From the NCBI RefSeq assembly GCF_000298195.1, contig NZ_BAHC01000151.1:1-64000 (forward strand): 64,000 bases of DNA. The letters run 5' to 3'. The notes beneath the pieces are model-generated. The model was given only the letters and a program-made list of their open reading frames with translations. It was not told where the DNA came from and made no database searches. Below, one piece after another: positions 10,432 through 19,143 of this stretch. Position 1 is the stretch's first letter. Each line of letters opens with the position of its first letter. This DNA comes from Gordonia rhizosphera NBRC 16068. Its GTDB lineage: Bacteria; Actinomycetota; Actinomycetes; Mycobacteriales; Mycobacteriaceae. Both the position numbers and the translations under genes were made by a program.

Positions 10432-10536
10432 CGATCCCCGATTGAATCGGCGCCGAAACAGTGTGATGATCGTCTCGATGGGTTGGGTCCTCGATGCCTG
10501 GTTGCTTCGGGCGACAAGGCCGGGAGGCGGTAGAAC

Positions 10537-11979
10537 GTGAGCAGCGGGGAAACTATCCGGGGCCGGTCGCCGGTCGCCGGTTTACGGCGCGCGCAGTTGT
10601 CGTTCGCCGAGGTTCTCGGCCAGTCCGTGGCGGCGGTCGCGCCCTCCGCGGTCATGGTCACCGTGCCGGCACTGGTGATTCCGGCGGCGGGCCGCTGGAC
10701 AGTACCGGTTTTCGTGGTGACGACGGTGCTGTTCCTCGCCGTCGGATACTGCATCAGTCAGTTCTCCACGCGCATGATTGCGGTGAGCGGGCTCTACAGC
10801 TATACGGTCAAGGGCCTCGGGCCGACGGCCGGAATCGGTGCGGGCTGGTCGGTCGTGATCGGGTACGCCGGCGCGGCGATGGCCAGCACCGTGGGCGCCG
10901 CCGCCTATCTGACCGCGCTGCTGCATCGGGTCGGCGTGCCGGACGGGCGCGCGACGATCGGTGTGCTGGTCGTGGTGGTGGGCGCGGTGGCGCTGGCGCT
11001 GATGGTCCGCGGGATCCAATTGTCGGCGCGTATCTCGCTGAGCATCGAGGTCTTCGCAGTGGTCGCGGCGGCCACGGTGCTGACCGCGGCGGCGCTGCGC
11101 GGCGACAGTCCGTCACCCACCGGCTCGCTCGGTGACGGCGCGATCGGCTTCGCGCTGCTGCTGGCGACGACGTCGTTCGTCGGCTTCGAGAGCGCGACGA
11201 CCCTGGCACGTGAGGCGCGGCACCCGTTCATCGCGGTCACCCGAGCGGTGCGCTGGTCGCCATTGGTCCTCGGTGTGCTGTATGTGTTCGCGGCCGTCGC
11301 GCAATCCGGCCACACCGCACCCGCCACCACAGGCACGGTTCCGATCGTCCTGAACCTGCCGTCGTCGCACGGCATCGGTTCGGGGGTGCTGTCGGTGCTG
11401 CTTGAGCTCGGCATCACCGCGTCGTGGATGGCATGCGTGATCGGGTCGTGCACGGCGTTGTCGCGGACGCTGTTCGCGATGGGACGGGAGGGGGTTGTCC
11501 CAGCCGCGATGGGCCGCACCCACCGCACCTTTCATACCCCGGTGACCGCACTTCTCGTGGTGATGCCGCTGGTCACACTGGTCCCGCTGATCTACCTCGT
11601 GGCGGCGGGCTCGGCGCGGAGCACCCTCATCGGGATGTTGGCGATCTCGGCGCACGGCTACATCTGCGCCTACCTGTTGGTCTGCGTCGCGGCCCCCGCT
11701 TTTCTCCGTCAGATCGGCGAGTTGGGCCGACTGCCGGTGATCATCGGTGCCCTCGCTGCGCTCGCGCTGGTTGCGATCATCGTGTGGGCGGCACTGACGA
11801 TCGACGCACCGGTATGGATCGCCACGGCCACCTATGCCGCCCTCGTGCTCGGCGGGTTCGCGGTGTACGCGTTGCGGCGGCGGCGGGACCCGGGGCTCCC
11901 CGCGCGGGTCGGGGTGTTCGACGAGACGACCTCCGACCAGGTCATCAACGACTACGACCCGTGGCAGGTCCGTCGGTGA
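10537..11979 (+). CDS. APC-family permease, second copy of the amine module
   Basis: The 480-residue protein has about twelve hydrophobic helices and APC signatures such as LSFAEVLGQSVAAVAPSAVM near the start and GFESATTLAREARHPFIAVTRA mid-protein. It starts with GTG, with GGAGG about ten bases upstream. Its TGA overlaps the IclR regulator start, so the two are one transcription unit. It differs clearly in sequence from the permease at 8479-9930, so this is not a recent duplication. Likely role is import of an amine or amino acid under control of the IclR protein, which is an inference from position. Confidence 0.88.
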   Translation: MSSGETIRGRSPVAGLRRAQLSFAEVLGQSVAAVAPSAVMVTVPALVIPAAGRWTVPVFVVTTVLFLAVGYCISQFSTRMIAVSGLYSYTVKGLGPTAGIGAGWSVVIGYAGAAMASTVGAAAYLTALLHRVGVPDGRATIGVLVVVVGAVALALMVRGIQLSARISLSIEVFAVVAAATVLTAAALRGDSPSPTGSLGDGAIGFALLLATTSFVGFESATTLAREARHPFIAVTRAVRWSPLVLGVLYVFAAVAQSGHTAPATTGTVPIVLNLPSSHGIGSGVLSVLLELGITASWMACVIGSCTALSRTLFAMGREGVVPAAMGRTHRTFHTPVTALLVVMPLVTLVPLIYLVAAGSARSTLIGMLAISAHGYICAYLLVCVAAPAFLRQIGELGRLPVIIGALAALALVAIIVWAALTIDAPVWIATATYAALVLGGFAVYALRRRRDPGLPARVGVFDETTSDQVINDYDPWQVRR

Positions 11980-12728
11980 GCCCGGCGGGACCGAGCCTGT
12001 CGGGTCGGCAGCCCAAGGCCGTCCAGACCGCACTGCAGGTACTGGAGGAGATCGCCCGAGGAGGCGCAGGAATCACGGCCAAGGACATCTCCGAACGTCT
12101 CGACATCCCGTCGGCGACGGTGTACCGACTGCTGAATCTCCTGGTCGCCGACGAGTACGTGGTGCGCATGCCCGACCTCGCCGGCTTCGCCCTCGGCCCG
12201 CGCACCGGTGCGCTCGTGGACGCCACCCTGGTGCCGCGCGTGTGCGCCGCCGCCCGGGACGTGCTGGCCGAGCTACGACTGTCCATCCGCTTCGGCGCCC
12301 ACCTCTACTACTTCACCAACACCTCGGTGCGTGCCGCCGACGTCGACACCGAGTTCCCGCCGACCGCCGACGAGCCGACCATCAACCGCTATCTCCACGC
12401 CAGCGCGGTGGGCAAGCTGCTGTTGGCGGAGAAGTCGGAGCTCGATGAGTGGGTCCACTTCCCTCTCACCGCTCTCACCGGCCGGACCCCGACGACGCGT
12501 GACGCTCTGGAACAACAACTTTCGGCCATCACCCGCGACGGCTACGCCACGCAGGTAGGCGAGCTCGATCCCGATCGGGCCTGCGTCGCGGTCGGTGTGC
12601 GGTCCCGCTCGGGTGTCCTCGTCGCAGCGCTGGCACTGTCCGGAACGGCCGACCGCTGCGAACTCATGGGCAGACAGATCCCGTCGCTGGTCGACTACGC
12701 GCAGCGACTCGGGCCGTTTCTGGCGTGA
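11976..12728 (+). CDS. IclR-family transcriptional regulator
   Basis: The 250-residue product starts at a GTG overlapping the permease stop (GTGA). Residues 12-75 form an IclR winged helix (AVQTALQVLEEIARGGAGITAKDISERLDIPSATVYRLLNLL, read in parts) and the rest is the IclR effector-binding domain, with YLHASAVGKLLLAE as its typical core. IclR proteins bind as dimers or tetramers to palindromic or repeated operators and respond to small metabolites. The repeated ATTCTCATTTGA sites in the divergent region upstream are the obvious targets. The longer open frame upstream is permease antisense-frame noise and was excluded. Confidence 0.9.
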   Translation: MSPAGPSLSGRQPKAVQTALQVLEEIARGGAGITAKDISERLDIPSATVYRLLNLLVADEYVVRMPDLAGFALGPRTGALVDATLVPRVCAAARDVLAELRLSIRFGAHLYYFTNTSVRAADVDTEFPPTADEPTINRYLHASAVGKLLLAEKSELDEWVHFPLTALTGRTPTTRDALEQQLSAITRDGYATQVGELDPDRACVAVGVRSRSGVLVAALALSGTADRCELMGRQIPSLVDYAQRLGPFLA

Positions 12729-12849
12729 GGGGACAACAGCTGTGAGAGAACACTCTGCGCCGCCGGGTTCCGTAGCATCCGAACCGGGACAGATCGGGGA
12801 GGCGTCGGGCGTACTCCCGCGTAGGCGAGCGGATGCGTATCGTTCAGAC

Positions 12850-13608
12850 ATGACCAGACGGGGCGCGATTGCGCTCGCGGTGTCGAGCGCCGCCCTGACA
12901 CTTGTGCTGTCCGCATGCAGCGAGCCCGCCGAACCGGCGGCGCCGATCTCCCTGCAGACGTCGTCGGTGGAACTCTCACCCACACCGCCGGCGTCGTCGG
13001 CGGTGTCATCCGCTGCGACCCAGGGGTACGAGGCGACGACCCCTCGCGTGAGCGGCACCCGCAGTTCGACGACCTTCGACGTCCACCTGCCCCAACTTCG
13101 CGGAGGGGACGCGGCGGTCCGCGCGCGGTTCAACTCCGGCATGCGCTCTGCCCTCGACGAGCTCACCACCAGCCTGGTGGACACCACTGTCGAGGATGGG
13201 CAACTGCTCGGCGACGAGCACAGTGCCGTCACGACGATCACCGATCACGTCGTCGCGGGCGTCGCCATCTTCTCGGCCTACAGTCAGGGCGCGGCGCACC
13301 CGAACAACCACGTCGCCACCATCACCATCGATGCCGACACCGCGCAGCCGGTTCTGCTGACCGATGTGGTCACCGACCCCACCGCAGCCGCCCAGGTGCT
13401 GACCGACTCGGTGAACCGCCTGGACCCGCGAGCGATGATCACCACCGCGCACATCGACAACTTCCTCAACTGGGTGCCGCTGGGGAGCGGTCTGCGCGTC
13501 TACGTCCCGGTCGGCCATGCACTCGGCGACTATCTGCCGGTCACCGTGCCGTGGACGGACCTGACGGAGGTGCTGCAACCAGGAATCCAGGAGAAACTCG
13601 GCGTCTGA
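12850..13608 (+). CDS. Secreted lipoprotein with a DUF3298/RsiV-like domain
   Basis: The 252-residue product begins with a lipoprotein signal: basic MTRRGAIALAVSSAALTLV, then the lipobox LSAC with Cys at residue 20. A Ser/Pro/Thr-rich linker of about 45 residues follows. The C-terminal part, with YSQGAAHPNNHVATITID followed by a VLLTDVVTD stretch, resembles the DUF3298 domain found in RsiV-like and mycobacterial secreted proteins. It is probably anchored to the outer face of the membrane; its ligand is unknown. An ATG at 12850 is chosen because it directly precedes the signal sequence. A 14-bp-stem terminator follows. Confidence 0.75.
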   Translation: MTRRGAIALAVSSAALTLVLSACSEPAEPAAPISLQTSSVELSPTPPASSAVSSAATQGYEATTPRVSGTRSSTTFDVHLPQLRGGDAAVRARFNSGMRSALDELTTSLVDTTVEDGQLLGDEHSAVTTITDHVVAGVAIFSAYSQGAAHPNNHVATITIDADTAQPVLLTDVVTDPTAAAQVLTDSVNRLDPRAMITTAHIDNFLNWVPLGSGLRVYVPVGHALGDYLPVTVPWTDLTEVLQPGIQEKLGV

Positions 13609-13631
13609 CGCCGACGCGCTTCGGGACGACG

Positions 13632-13663
13632 ACGGCCCCCTACCGGATTCGGTAGGGGGCCGT
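13632..13663. terminator. Bidirectional terminator, perfect 14-bp stem
   Basis: ACGGCCCCCTACCG at 13632-13645 pairs perfectly with CGGTAGGGGGCCGT at 13650-13663 around a GATT loop. It lies between the plus-strand lipoprotein gene and the 3' end of a minus-strand tRNA-Ser gene and can serve both. A short T-run follows on each strand only weakly. Confidence 0.9.
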
Positions 13664-13669
13664 TCGCTG

Positions 13670-13757
13670 CGGTGGCGGAGGGATTTGAACCCTCGGTACG
13701 GGGTTACCGCACACAGCATTTCGAGTGCTGCACCTTCGGCCGCTCGGACACGCCACC
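13670..13757 (-). tRNA. tRNA-Ser (anticodon CGA)
   Basis: On the minus strand the acceptor arms GGTGGCG and CGCCACC pair, the anticodon stem CAGCA/TGCTG encloses loop CTCGAAA with anticodon CGA, and a long variable arm and the T-loop GGTTCAAATCC follow. The long variable arm is diagnostic of a class II tRNA. CCA is not encoded. It reads UCG codons. Confidence 0.97.
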
Positions 13758-13828
13758 GCGGAAGACTGTACCGCAGTCCGGCGTGAGTCCTAAATTGGCT
13801 GGTCAGAGCGGCGCCGGGAGCGTCTCTG

Positions 13829-14041
13829 TCACGATTTCCCGGTCAGTTTGTCCTTGATGTCGTCGACCTTGCCCTTGACCGCGTCCGCGGCGTCGGCGAT
13901 CTTCTGCTTTCCGTGGGCGGACGCCTGGTCACCTTGACCCTCTTGCTTCAGGTCCTGGTTGTCGGTCAGGCCGCCGGCAGCTTCTTTACCGCGGCCCTTC
14001 AGTTCCTCAGCCTTGTTCTTGGCGTCATCAGAGATTCCCAT
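13829..14041 (-). CDS. CsbD-family small stress protein
   Basis: The 70-residue hydrophilic protein (MGISDDAKNKAEELKGRGKE at its start) matches the CsbD family of general-stress proteins in length and in its KAEELKGKxKEAxG pattern. Its Lys/Asp/Glu-rich make-up suggests amphipathic helices. An ideal GGAGGAGG ribosome site lies six bases before the ATG at 14041, which decides against the longer frame from 14101. The molecular role of CsbD proteins is not known. It may share a promoter region with the repeat protein just upstream at 14148-14417. Confidence 0.88.
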   Translation of the reverse strand: MGISDDAKNKAEELKGRGKEAAGGLTDNQDLKQEGQGDQASAHGKQKIADAADAVKGKVDDIKDKLTGKS

Positions 14042-14147
14042 GAACAGCCTCCTCCTGAGTTCCCGCCAACCGTGTTGTCGACGGGTGGGGGCATCACCCA
14101 CCGTGCCAGGGAAACTCAGAGGCGACCAGGATCGCAGGTCAGAGCGG

Positions 14148-14417
14148 TCAGTGACCGGTCACCTTGACCTTGATCTCGTCGAACTTCTCCTTCGCCGTCG
14201 TCATGGCGTCCTGCACCTTTTCGTTCTCGGTGAACTCGGTGAACTTCTCCTTCGTGGTGCTGACGGCGCCTTGAACCGTGTCGCTCTCGGCGAACTCGTT
14301 CAGTTTCTGTTTCGCGGAGCTGACGGCACCCTGCACCGCCTCGCTACCGACGAACTCCTCGAACTTCTCCCGGGCGGTATCGACCACCGCGGTCACCTTG
14401 TCGGTCGTGTCGGACAT
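14148..14417 (-). CDS. Small protein built from four 20-residue amphipathic repeats
   Basis: The 89-residue product contains an in-register repeat of exactly 20 residues: units begin at Ala15, Ala35, Thr55 and Ala75, each close to AKEKFxEFxxSxxVQGAVST, and the last is cut short. The repeats are heptad-like and rich in Lys, Glu, Phe and Val, predicting a long amphipathic helix that could lie on a membrane or in a coiled coil. GGAGG lies before the ATG at 14417. I do not recognise a family. The neighbour is a CsbD stress protein on the same strand, so a stress or desiccation role is a guess. Confidence 0.7.
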   Translation of the reverse strand: MSDTTDKVTAVVDTAREKFEEFVGSEAVQGAVSSAKQKLNEFAESDTVQGAVSTTKEKFTEFTENEKVQDAMTTAKEKFDEIKVKVTGH

Positions 14418-14545
14418 CTCTTTCCTCCGGTCTCTGGGAGCGCGGCGGGTGCCGCTGCCCCGTATCTACCAATGTGCCAGGTCAACGGCGTGCGCGAACC
14501 CTGACTCGACCCTGATTTCGTCCCCGATTCTCCCAGCACACGGTC

Positions 14546-15031
14546 TCAGTCGTCGCGGCGCGTAGCGAAGAAGTCGATCATGAGCGCCCGGCATTCGGCC
14601 TCCAGGACACCCCCACGCACCTGTGGCCGGTGGGTGAGGCGCGGGTCACGGACGACGTCCCAGAGCGAGCCGACGGCACCGGTCTTGGGTTCCCAGGCAC
14701 CGAACACGAGCGCGTCGACGCGCGACATGGTCACCGCGCCCGCACACATCGTGCACGGCTCCACGGTGACCACCAGCGTGCAGCCGGGCAGCCGCCAACC
14801 GTCCCCGAAACGGGCCGCCGCGGCCCGCAGCGCCAGGATCTCGGCGTGCGCAGTCGGGTCACCGTCGGCCTCCCGACGGTTGGCGGCGCGGGCCAGTTCG
14901 ACACCGTCGGGATCGAAACAGACGGCACCGATCGGCACATCGTCGGCGCCGGCGTCGGCCGCGGCCAAAAGGGCCTGCCGCATCATGGCCTCCCACTCGG
15001 TGAGCTGTCGACCTGCGCCTCGTCGGCTCAA
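14546..15031 (-). CDS. tadA: tRNA-specific adenosine deaminase TadA
   Basis: This zinc enzyme converts A34 to inosine in the anticodon of tRNA-Arg(ACG), a gene for which is also in this window at 20943-21015. The 161-residue product has the deaminase motifs His62-Ala-Glu64 and Pro-Cys93-Thr-Met-Cys96. The frame opens with TTG at 15031, which overlaps the stop of the upstream gene as TTGA, so translation is probably coupled. An internal ATG around residue 16 is the alternative start. The upstream partner gene encodes the protein that accompanies TadA throughout actinobacteria. Confidence 0.93.
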   Translation of the reverse strand: MSRRGAGRQLTEWEAMMRQALLAAADAGADDVPIGAVCFDPDGVELARAANRREADGDPTAHAEILALRAAAARFGDGWRLPGCTLVVTVEPCTMCAGAVTMSRVDALVFGAWEPKTGAVGSLWDVVRDPRLTHRPQVRGGVLEAECRALMIDFFATRRDD

Positions 15032-15570
15032 TGGCCCAGTTTGTCGAGCACCTTGGATAGCTCGTCGGCGAAACCGAGACGCGCCGCGATCATGCCGATC
15101 TGTTCGTCGGCATAGAGGTCGGTGTCACTGACGATGACGCTCATCACCGGTTCGGGCAGGCCGAGGTCGGCGAGGATGCCGAGATCGCCTTCCTCCCAAG
15201 GGTCGACGTCGTCGAGTTCGTCGGGATCGAGATCGGGAACCTCGATGTTCATCGCCTCGAGCGCGTCGGCGGCGATGTCGTAGTCGACGGCGGCGGTGGC
15301 GTCCGAGACGAGCAGATGCGCACCCGACGGTGCGGGCCGCACGACGATGAAGAATTCGTCGTCGACATCGAGCAGACCGAATACGGCGCCGGACGACCGC
15401 AGTTCACGCAGCTGACGTTCGGCATCGCGGAGATCGAGCAGCGCGGACTGCTTCAGCGCGGTCACCTTCCACGAGCCGTCCTCGCGGATGACCGCGACAG
15501 CGAAACCCTCCACGTCATCACCGACGTCCTGCCTGTTCGAACCACCCGATACACCCGCGGCTCCTGCCAT
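15028..15570 (-). CDS. Actinobacterial TadA-associated protein
   Basis: The 180-residue acidic protein overlaps the tadA start by four bases and is the conserved partner found next to tadA in actinobacteria. Its function is unknown. The N-terminal half has a beta-rich pattern (FAVAVIREDGSWKVTAL) and the middle is very acidic (EVPDLDPDELDDVDPWEEGD). The start at 15570 is chosen as the last ATG before the conserved part; a later valine start near VEGFAVAV is possible. The frame extends antisense into tyrA, but that is not part of the gene. Confidence 0.8.
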   Translation of the reverse strand: MAGAAGVSGGSNRQDVGDDVEGFAVAVIREDGSWKVTALKQSALLDLRDAERQLRELRSSGAVFGLLDVDDEFFIVVRPAPSGAHLLVSDATAAVDYDIAADALEAMNIEVPDLDPDELDDVDPWEEGDLGILADLGLPEPVMSVIVSDTDLYADEQIGMIAARLGFADELSKVLDKLGH

Positions 15571-15645
15571 GCAGGTCACGGTAGCCGGAATCGGCGCCTC
15601 TCCCAAGTCCTCACGTCCGGGCACTCGCTCACCGCGCGTGCGCCG

Positions 15646-16638
15646 ATGTGGGAATGTGAGGAGGTGACTGCAGCGCCATCCCATTCCAGCCCGCTCGCTG
15701 GGCCGCCCGTCTGTGTGATCGGTCTCGGTCTCATCGGTGGATCCCTGCTGCGGGCGCTGTCGGACGGCGGCCGATCGGCCTTCGGGTACAACAGGTCCGC
15801 GCAGACCGTCGCCGACGCGACAGCGGCCGGTTACCGGGCATCCGACGACCTGGTCGCGACGTTGCGCCAGGCGGCCTCCGACGATGCGATGATCGTGCTC
15901 GCGACACCGGTCACCGTCATCGACGACCTCCTCAAGTCGATCGCCGAATACGCGCCCAACTGTCTGCTGACCGACGTCATCAGTGTCAAACAGCCGGTCG
16001 CGCAGGCGGTTGCGCGGCTGGCTCCCGGGATGCGCTACGTCGGGGGTCACCCGATGGCCGGGACCAGCCAGTCCGGTTGGGCGGCCACCGATCCCCAACT
16101 GTTCACCGATGCGATGTGGATGGTCACGACGGAGGATCACACCAGACCCGACGACTGGCTCGCGGTGGCCTCGATGGCACGCGCGGTGGACGCCTACGTG
16201 GTACCCGCGGCCCCCGACGCACACGACCGCGCCGTCGCCGCGATCTCACATCTGCCGCATCTGACCGCGGCCACCACTGCGGCGGTCGGCGCCGGCGAGA
16301 GCGGGCTCGCACTGCGTCTGGCCGCCGGCAGCTTCCGCGACGGCACCCGGGTGGCCGGTACCGCGCCCGCGCTGCAACGCGCGATGCTGGAGGCGAACGG
16401 GATCGCGCTGCTCAACGTGCTCAGCGAGGCCATCGACCGATTGATCGCGGCCCGCGACGAACTCCGGGACAACGGGACCGTCGAAATCCTCGTCGACGAC
16501 GGGCACCGCGCCCGGAATGCCTACGAGGCGGTCACCGGAGCGACCCCGGCACCGATCACGGGGGTCGTCGTCGGAGAGCACGGCTGGGCCCACGAATTGC
16601 GCCGCCAGGCGCACCAGGCACGCGTGTGGATCGGCTGA
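15646..16638 (+). CDS. tyrA: Prephenate dehydrogenase
   Basis: The enzyme oxidises prephenate to 4-hydroxyphenylpyruvate with NAD(P) for tyrosine synthesis. The product is about 330 residues, with a Rossmann motif VIGLGLIGGSLLRAL near the start and the helical dimerisation domain after the HPMAGTSQSGW motif at the active site. The ATG at 15646 has no clear ribosome site; the in-frame GTG at 15664 is an alternative. It is divergent from the TadA-associated gene across 75 bases. An aromatic aminotransferase that could complete the pathway lies about 5 kb away at 21311. Confidence 0.9.
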   Translation: MWECEEVTAAPSHSSPLAGPPVCVIGLGLIGGSLLRALSDGGRSAFGYNRSAQTVADATAAGYRASDDLVATLRQAASDDAMIVLATPVTVIDDLLKSIAEYAPNCLLTDVISVKQPVAQAVARLAPGMRYVGGHPMAGTSQSGWAATDPQLFTDAMWMVTTEDHTRPDDWLAVASMARAVDAYVVPAAPDAHDRAVAAISHLPHLTAATTAAVGAGESGLALRLAAGSFRDGTRVAGTAPALQRAMLEANGIALLNVLSEAIDRLIAARDELRDNGTVEILVDDGHRARNAYEAVTGATPAPITGVVVGEHGWAHELRRQAHQARVWIG

Positions 16639-16649
16639 CGCCGAACAGA

Positions 16650-17273
16650 TCAGACCCGGCTGGCGAGACCTGCGTAGTCGGCGACGAAGCCGTTCTCGTC
16701 GGTGGTCAGCATCGACGTGACGATCGGTGAGACGACCGCGATCGAGTCGGGACCGGCGGTGTAGTGCAGGGTCGCGGGTTCCACCGTGCCGCCCGGCAGA
16801 TACAGGTAGACGACCGGGACCTCGATGTCGCCGCTGCCCTCATGCAGGCGGTGGCGGCGAATGGGCAACGCGTTGAACATGGGAGAGAGCGCGAGGTCGA
16901 CATCCTCGGCACCGTTGAAATCGCTCCGCACGGTACCGTCGGGGGTCTGGACCAGCCAGTTGTGCTCACCGTCACGGGTGATGGCCAGCTGTGTATCGCC
17001 ACTCACCCGCAGCAGATGCACCGACAACCGCTTGGTCACGCCGGCGTCGTTGGTCACCAGTTCGTACGACGCGGAGAACGCCTCGTGCTCGTCGGTGGCC
17101 GCCGCGATGATCCGGCCGTAAGCCTTGATCCGCATCCCGGTGACGAGCACGCGTACCTGTTCCAGCCGGTCCGCGCCCTCCCCGCGCCAGGTCATCATCG
17201 TCTTGAAGTCAGCCGATGGGGCGTCGTCGTCGGCCCGAGCGACGTTGTCGGGGGCTGTCTGCGAAGAACTCAC
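16650..17273 (-). CDS. Putative glycolipid-binding (DUF1089-like) protein
   Basis: The product of about 207 residues has the pattern of the DUF1089 putative glycolipid-binding family: an early MMTWRGEGADRLEQVRV, a central DLALSPMFNALPIRRHRL and a late VEPATLHYTAGPDSIAVVSP. Function is unproven; the fold is shared with LolA/LppX-like lipid carriers according to the family description. It has no signal peptide, so it would be cytoplasmic. A GTG at 17273 is taken as start, with weak support. It converges on tyrA with an 11-base gap. Confidence 0.65.
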   Translation of the reverse strand: MSSSQTAPDNVARADDDAPSADFKTMMTWRGEGADRLEQVRVLVTGMRIKAYGRIIAAATDEHEAFSASYELVTNDAGVTKRLSVHLLRVSGDTQLAITRDGEHNWLVQTPDGTVRSDFNGAEDVDLALSPMFNALPIRRHRLHEGSGDIEVPVVYLYLPGGTVEPATLHYTAGPDSIAVVSPIVTSMLTTDENGFVADYAGLASRV

Positions 17274-17353
17274 AGATCTACGGTAGCGACCCGAGGACCT
17301 CGGCACACAGTTGATGGCCGCCTTGGGGGCAACAATTCGTGAGCAGCGTCACC

Positions 17354-18079
17354 TCAGGCTCTGCAGGAGACGGTACGGCGAGTCGAATCCGCGGAGATCC
17401 GGTCGGCTGCGACGATGCGTCCGTCGACCTTGATCACGCACGAGGCCGCACCCGGACCGGCGAGCACCAGGACGCGTAGCGGGTTCGCCGATCCGGTGAA
17501 GCTGAGCGTCCACGGGCTCGGCGCGCCGATCGTCGTGCGCAGCCCCGCGGCGTCCACGTAGAGGATAGTGGCACCTCCCGCAGAGGTCACCTCGTAGACG
17601 ACCTGTTTGCCGATCGGGGCGACGGGCGCCCCGGGGTCACCCGGAAGCGCTTCGGTCGCGTCGCCGGGCAGCCCGGGCACCCCCGGTGCGACGGTGGGCG
17701 GTTCGGTGGGCGTGATGAAGACGGGCAGGGTCGGCGCGGCCGCGGGTTCGTCAGTGCGCAGCGCTGCCCGCCCGACCGTGAGCGCGAGCAATCCGATGGC
17801 CGCGATCGCGACCAACGACAGCACACCGATGAGGCGTCGATCGGACCGATCGCCACGGCCCGGGGCCGCCGGCGGCGCTTCGTCGGCGCCCGCGGAATCA
17901 CCAGAACCGGAATCGGCGATCGGTTCAAGGGGTGGCGACGGAGGCGCACCCTGTTGGCCGGGCACGAAGATCGGTGTCCCGTCGGGGGCGTAGCCCAGCG
18001 GTGGATAGAGCTGCGGATACAGCGGAGTGCGATAGAGATCGTCGAGCGGGCGCGCGGGTCCGCCGTCGGGTTGTCCCAT
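17354..18079 (-). CDS. MmpS-like membrane protein with proline-rich cytosolic domain
   Basis: The 241-residue protein has a Pro/Gly-rich N-terminal region (1-80), one transmembrane helix around residues 83-103, a Pro-rich linker, and a C-terminal beta domain from about residue 155 with the MmpS pattern YEVTSAGGATILYVD and PWTLSFTGSA. Two cysteines in the C-terminal domain (CVIKVDG and the penultimate TVSCRA) could form a disulfide outside the cell. MmpS proteins assist MmpL lipid exporters, but no MmpL gene is nearby. The long N-terminal extension is larger than in classical MmpS. Confidence 0.7.
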   Translation of the reverse strand: MGQPDGGPARPLDDLYRTPLYPQLYPPLGYAPDGTPIFVPGQQGAPPSPPLEPIADSGSGDSAGADEAPPAAPGRGDRSDRRLIGVLSLVAIAAIGLLALTVGRAALRTDEPAAAPTLPVFITPTEPPTVAPGVPGLPGDATEALPGDPGAPVAPIGKQVVYEVTSAGGATILYVDAAGLRTTIGAPSPWTLSFTGSANPLRVLVLAGPGAASCVIKVDGRIVAADRISADSTRRTVSCRA

Positions 18080-18221
18080 GGTCGGCCTCCCGTCGCGTGT
18101 CGTCGGTACCTCCGACAGTACGACGACATGGAAGCGACGTCCGAAGGCGTCGTCGGCGAGGAGCCTCGAGCCGCTCGGGCCGTCAGCCGGACGGCCCGAG
18201 CGAGGTGCCGAGTGCGATGTG

Positions 18222-18986
18222 TCAGGCGGCGGCGCGGGAACCGATCGCGAGCTTGCCGTTCTCGAACAGGAACGGATAGATCACGCCGCCGATGAGCCCA
18301 CCGATCAGCGGGGCCAACCAGAACACCCATAGCTGGCCGGGTGCACCGTTGCCGTTGAAGAACGCCACACCGGTCGACCGGGCGGGGTTGACCGAGGTAT
18401 TGCTGATCGGGATCGAGATCAGGTGGATGAGGGTGAGCGCGAGGCCGATCGCCAGCGGGCCGAATCCCTTCGGCGCCCGGTCGTCGGTGGCGCCGAGGAC
18501 GACGATCAGGAAGAACGCGGTCAGCAGGATCTCGGCGATGATCACCGCGGTCAGTGAGTAGCCGCTCGGCGAATGTTCGCCATATCCGTTGGCGGCCATG
18601 TTTCCTTCTCGGGAGAAGCCCGGCAGGCCGTTGGCGATGATGAGCAGCAGCAGCCCTGCGAGCAGACCGCCGACGACCTGCGAGATCCAGTAGCCGGGGA
18701 CCTCCTTCCACGGCAGACGGCCGCTCACCGCGGCGCCCAGGCTGATCGCCGGGTTGAAATGCGCCCCGGAGATGTGTGCGACCGCATAGGCCATCGTGAC
18801 GACGGTGAGTCCGAATGCCAAGGAGACACCGAGGAATCCGATACCCACCTGGAACGTGCTGCGCCCGTCCTCGGATTCGGCAACCTGCTTGGCGGCGAAG
18901 ATGGCGCTGCCGCAGCCGCCGAAGACAAGCCAGAAGGTGCCGAAGAGCTCGGCGCCGTACTTCGCCGCTGGTGAGGGAGAGGTCAC
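18222..18986 (-). CDS. aqpZ: Aquaporin Z-type water channel
   Basis: The 254-residue protein has six transmembrane helices and both NPA boxes, at residues 78-80 (HFNPAISLG) and 200-202 (SVNPARSTG). Arg203 and His188 fit the narrow aromatic/arginine filter of water-selective aquaporins. The GTG start at 18986 has AAAGGA six bases upstream, which decides against the longer frame from 19019. The gene stands alone, so it is likely osmotically or constitutively expressed. The family call is firm; water versus mixed selectivity is inferred from the residues. Confidence 0.95.
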   Translation of the reverse strand: MTSPSPAAKYGAELFGTFWLVFGGCGSAIFAAKQVAESEDGRSTFQVGIGFLGVSLAFGLTVVTMAYAVAHISGAHFNPAISLGAAVSGRLPWKEVPGYWISQVVGGLLAGLLLLIIANGLPGFSREGNMAANGYGEHSPSGYSLTAVIIAEILLTAFFLIVVLGATDDRAPKGFGPLAIGLALTLIHLISIPISNTSVNPARSTGVAFFNGNGAPGQLWVFWLAPLIGGLIGGVIYPFLFENGKLAIGSRAAA

Positions 18987-19089
18987 GAGAGGTCCTTTCG
19001 TCCGGCCACAGATGTCCACCGACGCGCTTGACGCTATCGGACATCGATGTAAAGGGAGTGAATGCTGTGAAAACTCTCCGACACGGGAG

Positions 19090-19120
19090 GGCCCTCTGAT
19101 CCCTATGGAACCAGAGGGCC
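19090..19120 (-). terminator. Hairpin downstream of the FAD oxidoreductase gene
   Basis: GGCCCTCTG at 19090-19098 pairs with CAGAGGGCC at 19112-19120 around a 13-base loop. It lies 23 bases past the stop of the minus-strand gene at 19144-20682. Confidence 0.7.
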
Positions 19121-19143
19121 GAGCCGGTCAGTTCTCCCGGCGC

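Larger units (their letters stand above)
9931..10536. other. About 600-bp divergent regulatory region without genes
   Basis: No credible coding frame is present. The region is locally AT-richer than its flanks, especially 10000-10110 and 10260-10450. It holds six related motifs (described separately) and an inverted repeat TTGAACCG (10374-10381) / CGGTTCAA (10388-10395). It must hold the promoters of both the permease/amine oxidase pair and the permease/IclR pair. Confidence 0.85.

Noticed and set aside
15571-16224. N-terminal extension of the TadA-associated protein to 398 residues
   Set aside because: The extra part is antisense to tyrA, has shadow composition and lacks conservation-like patterning.
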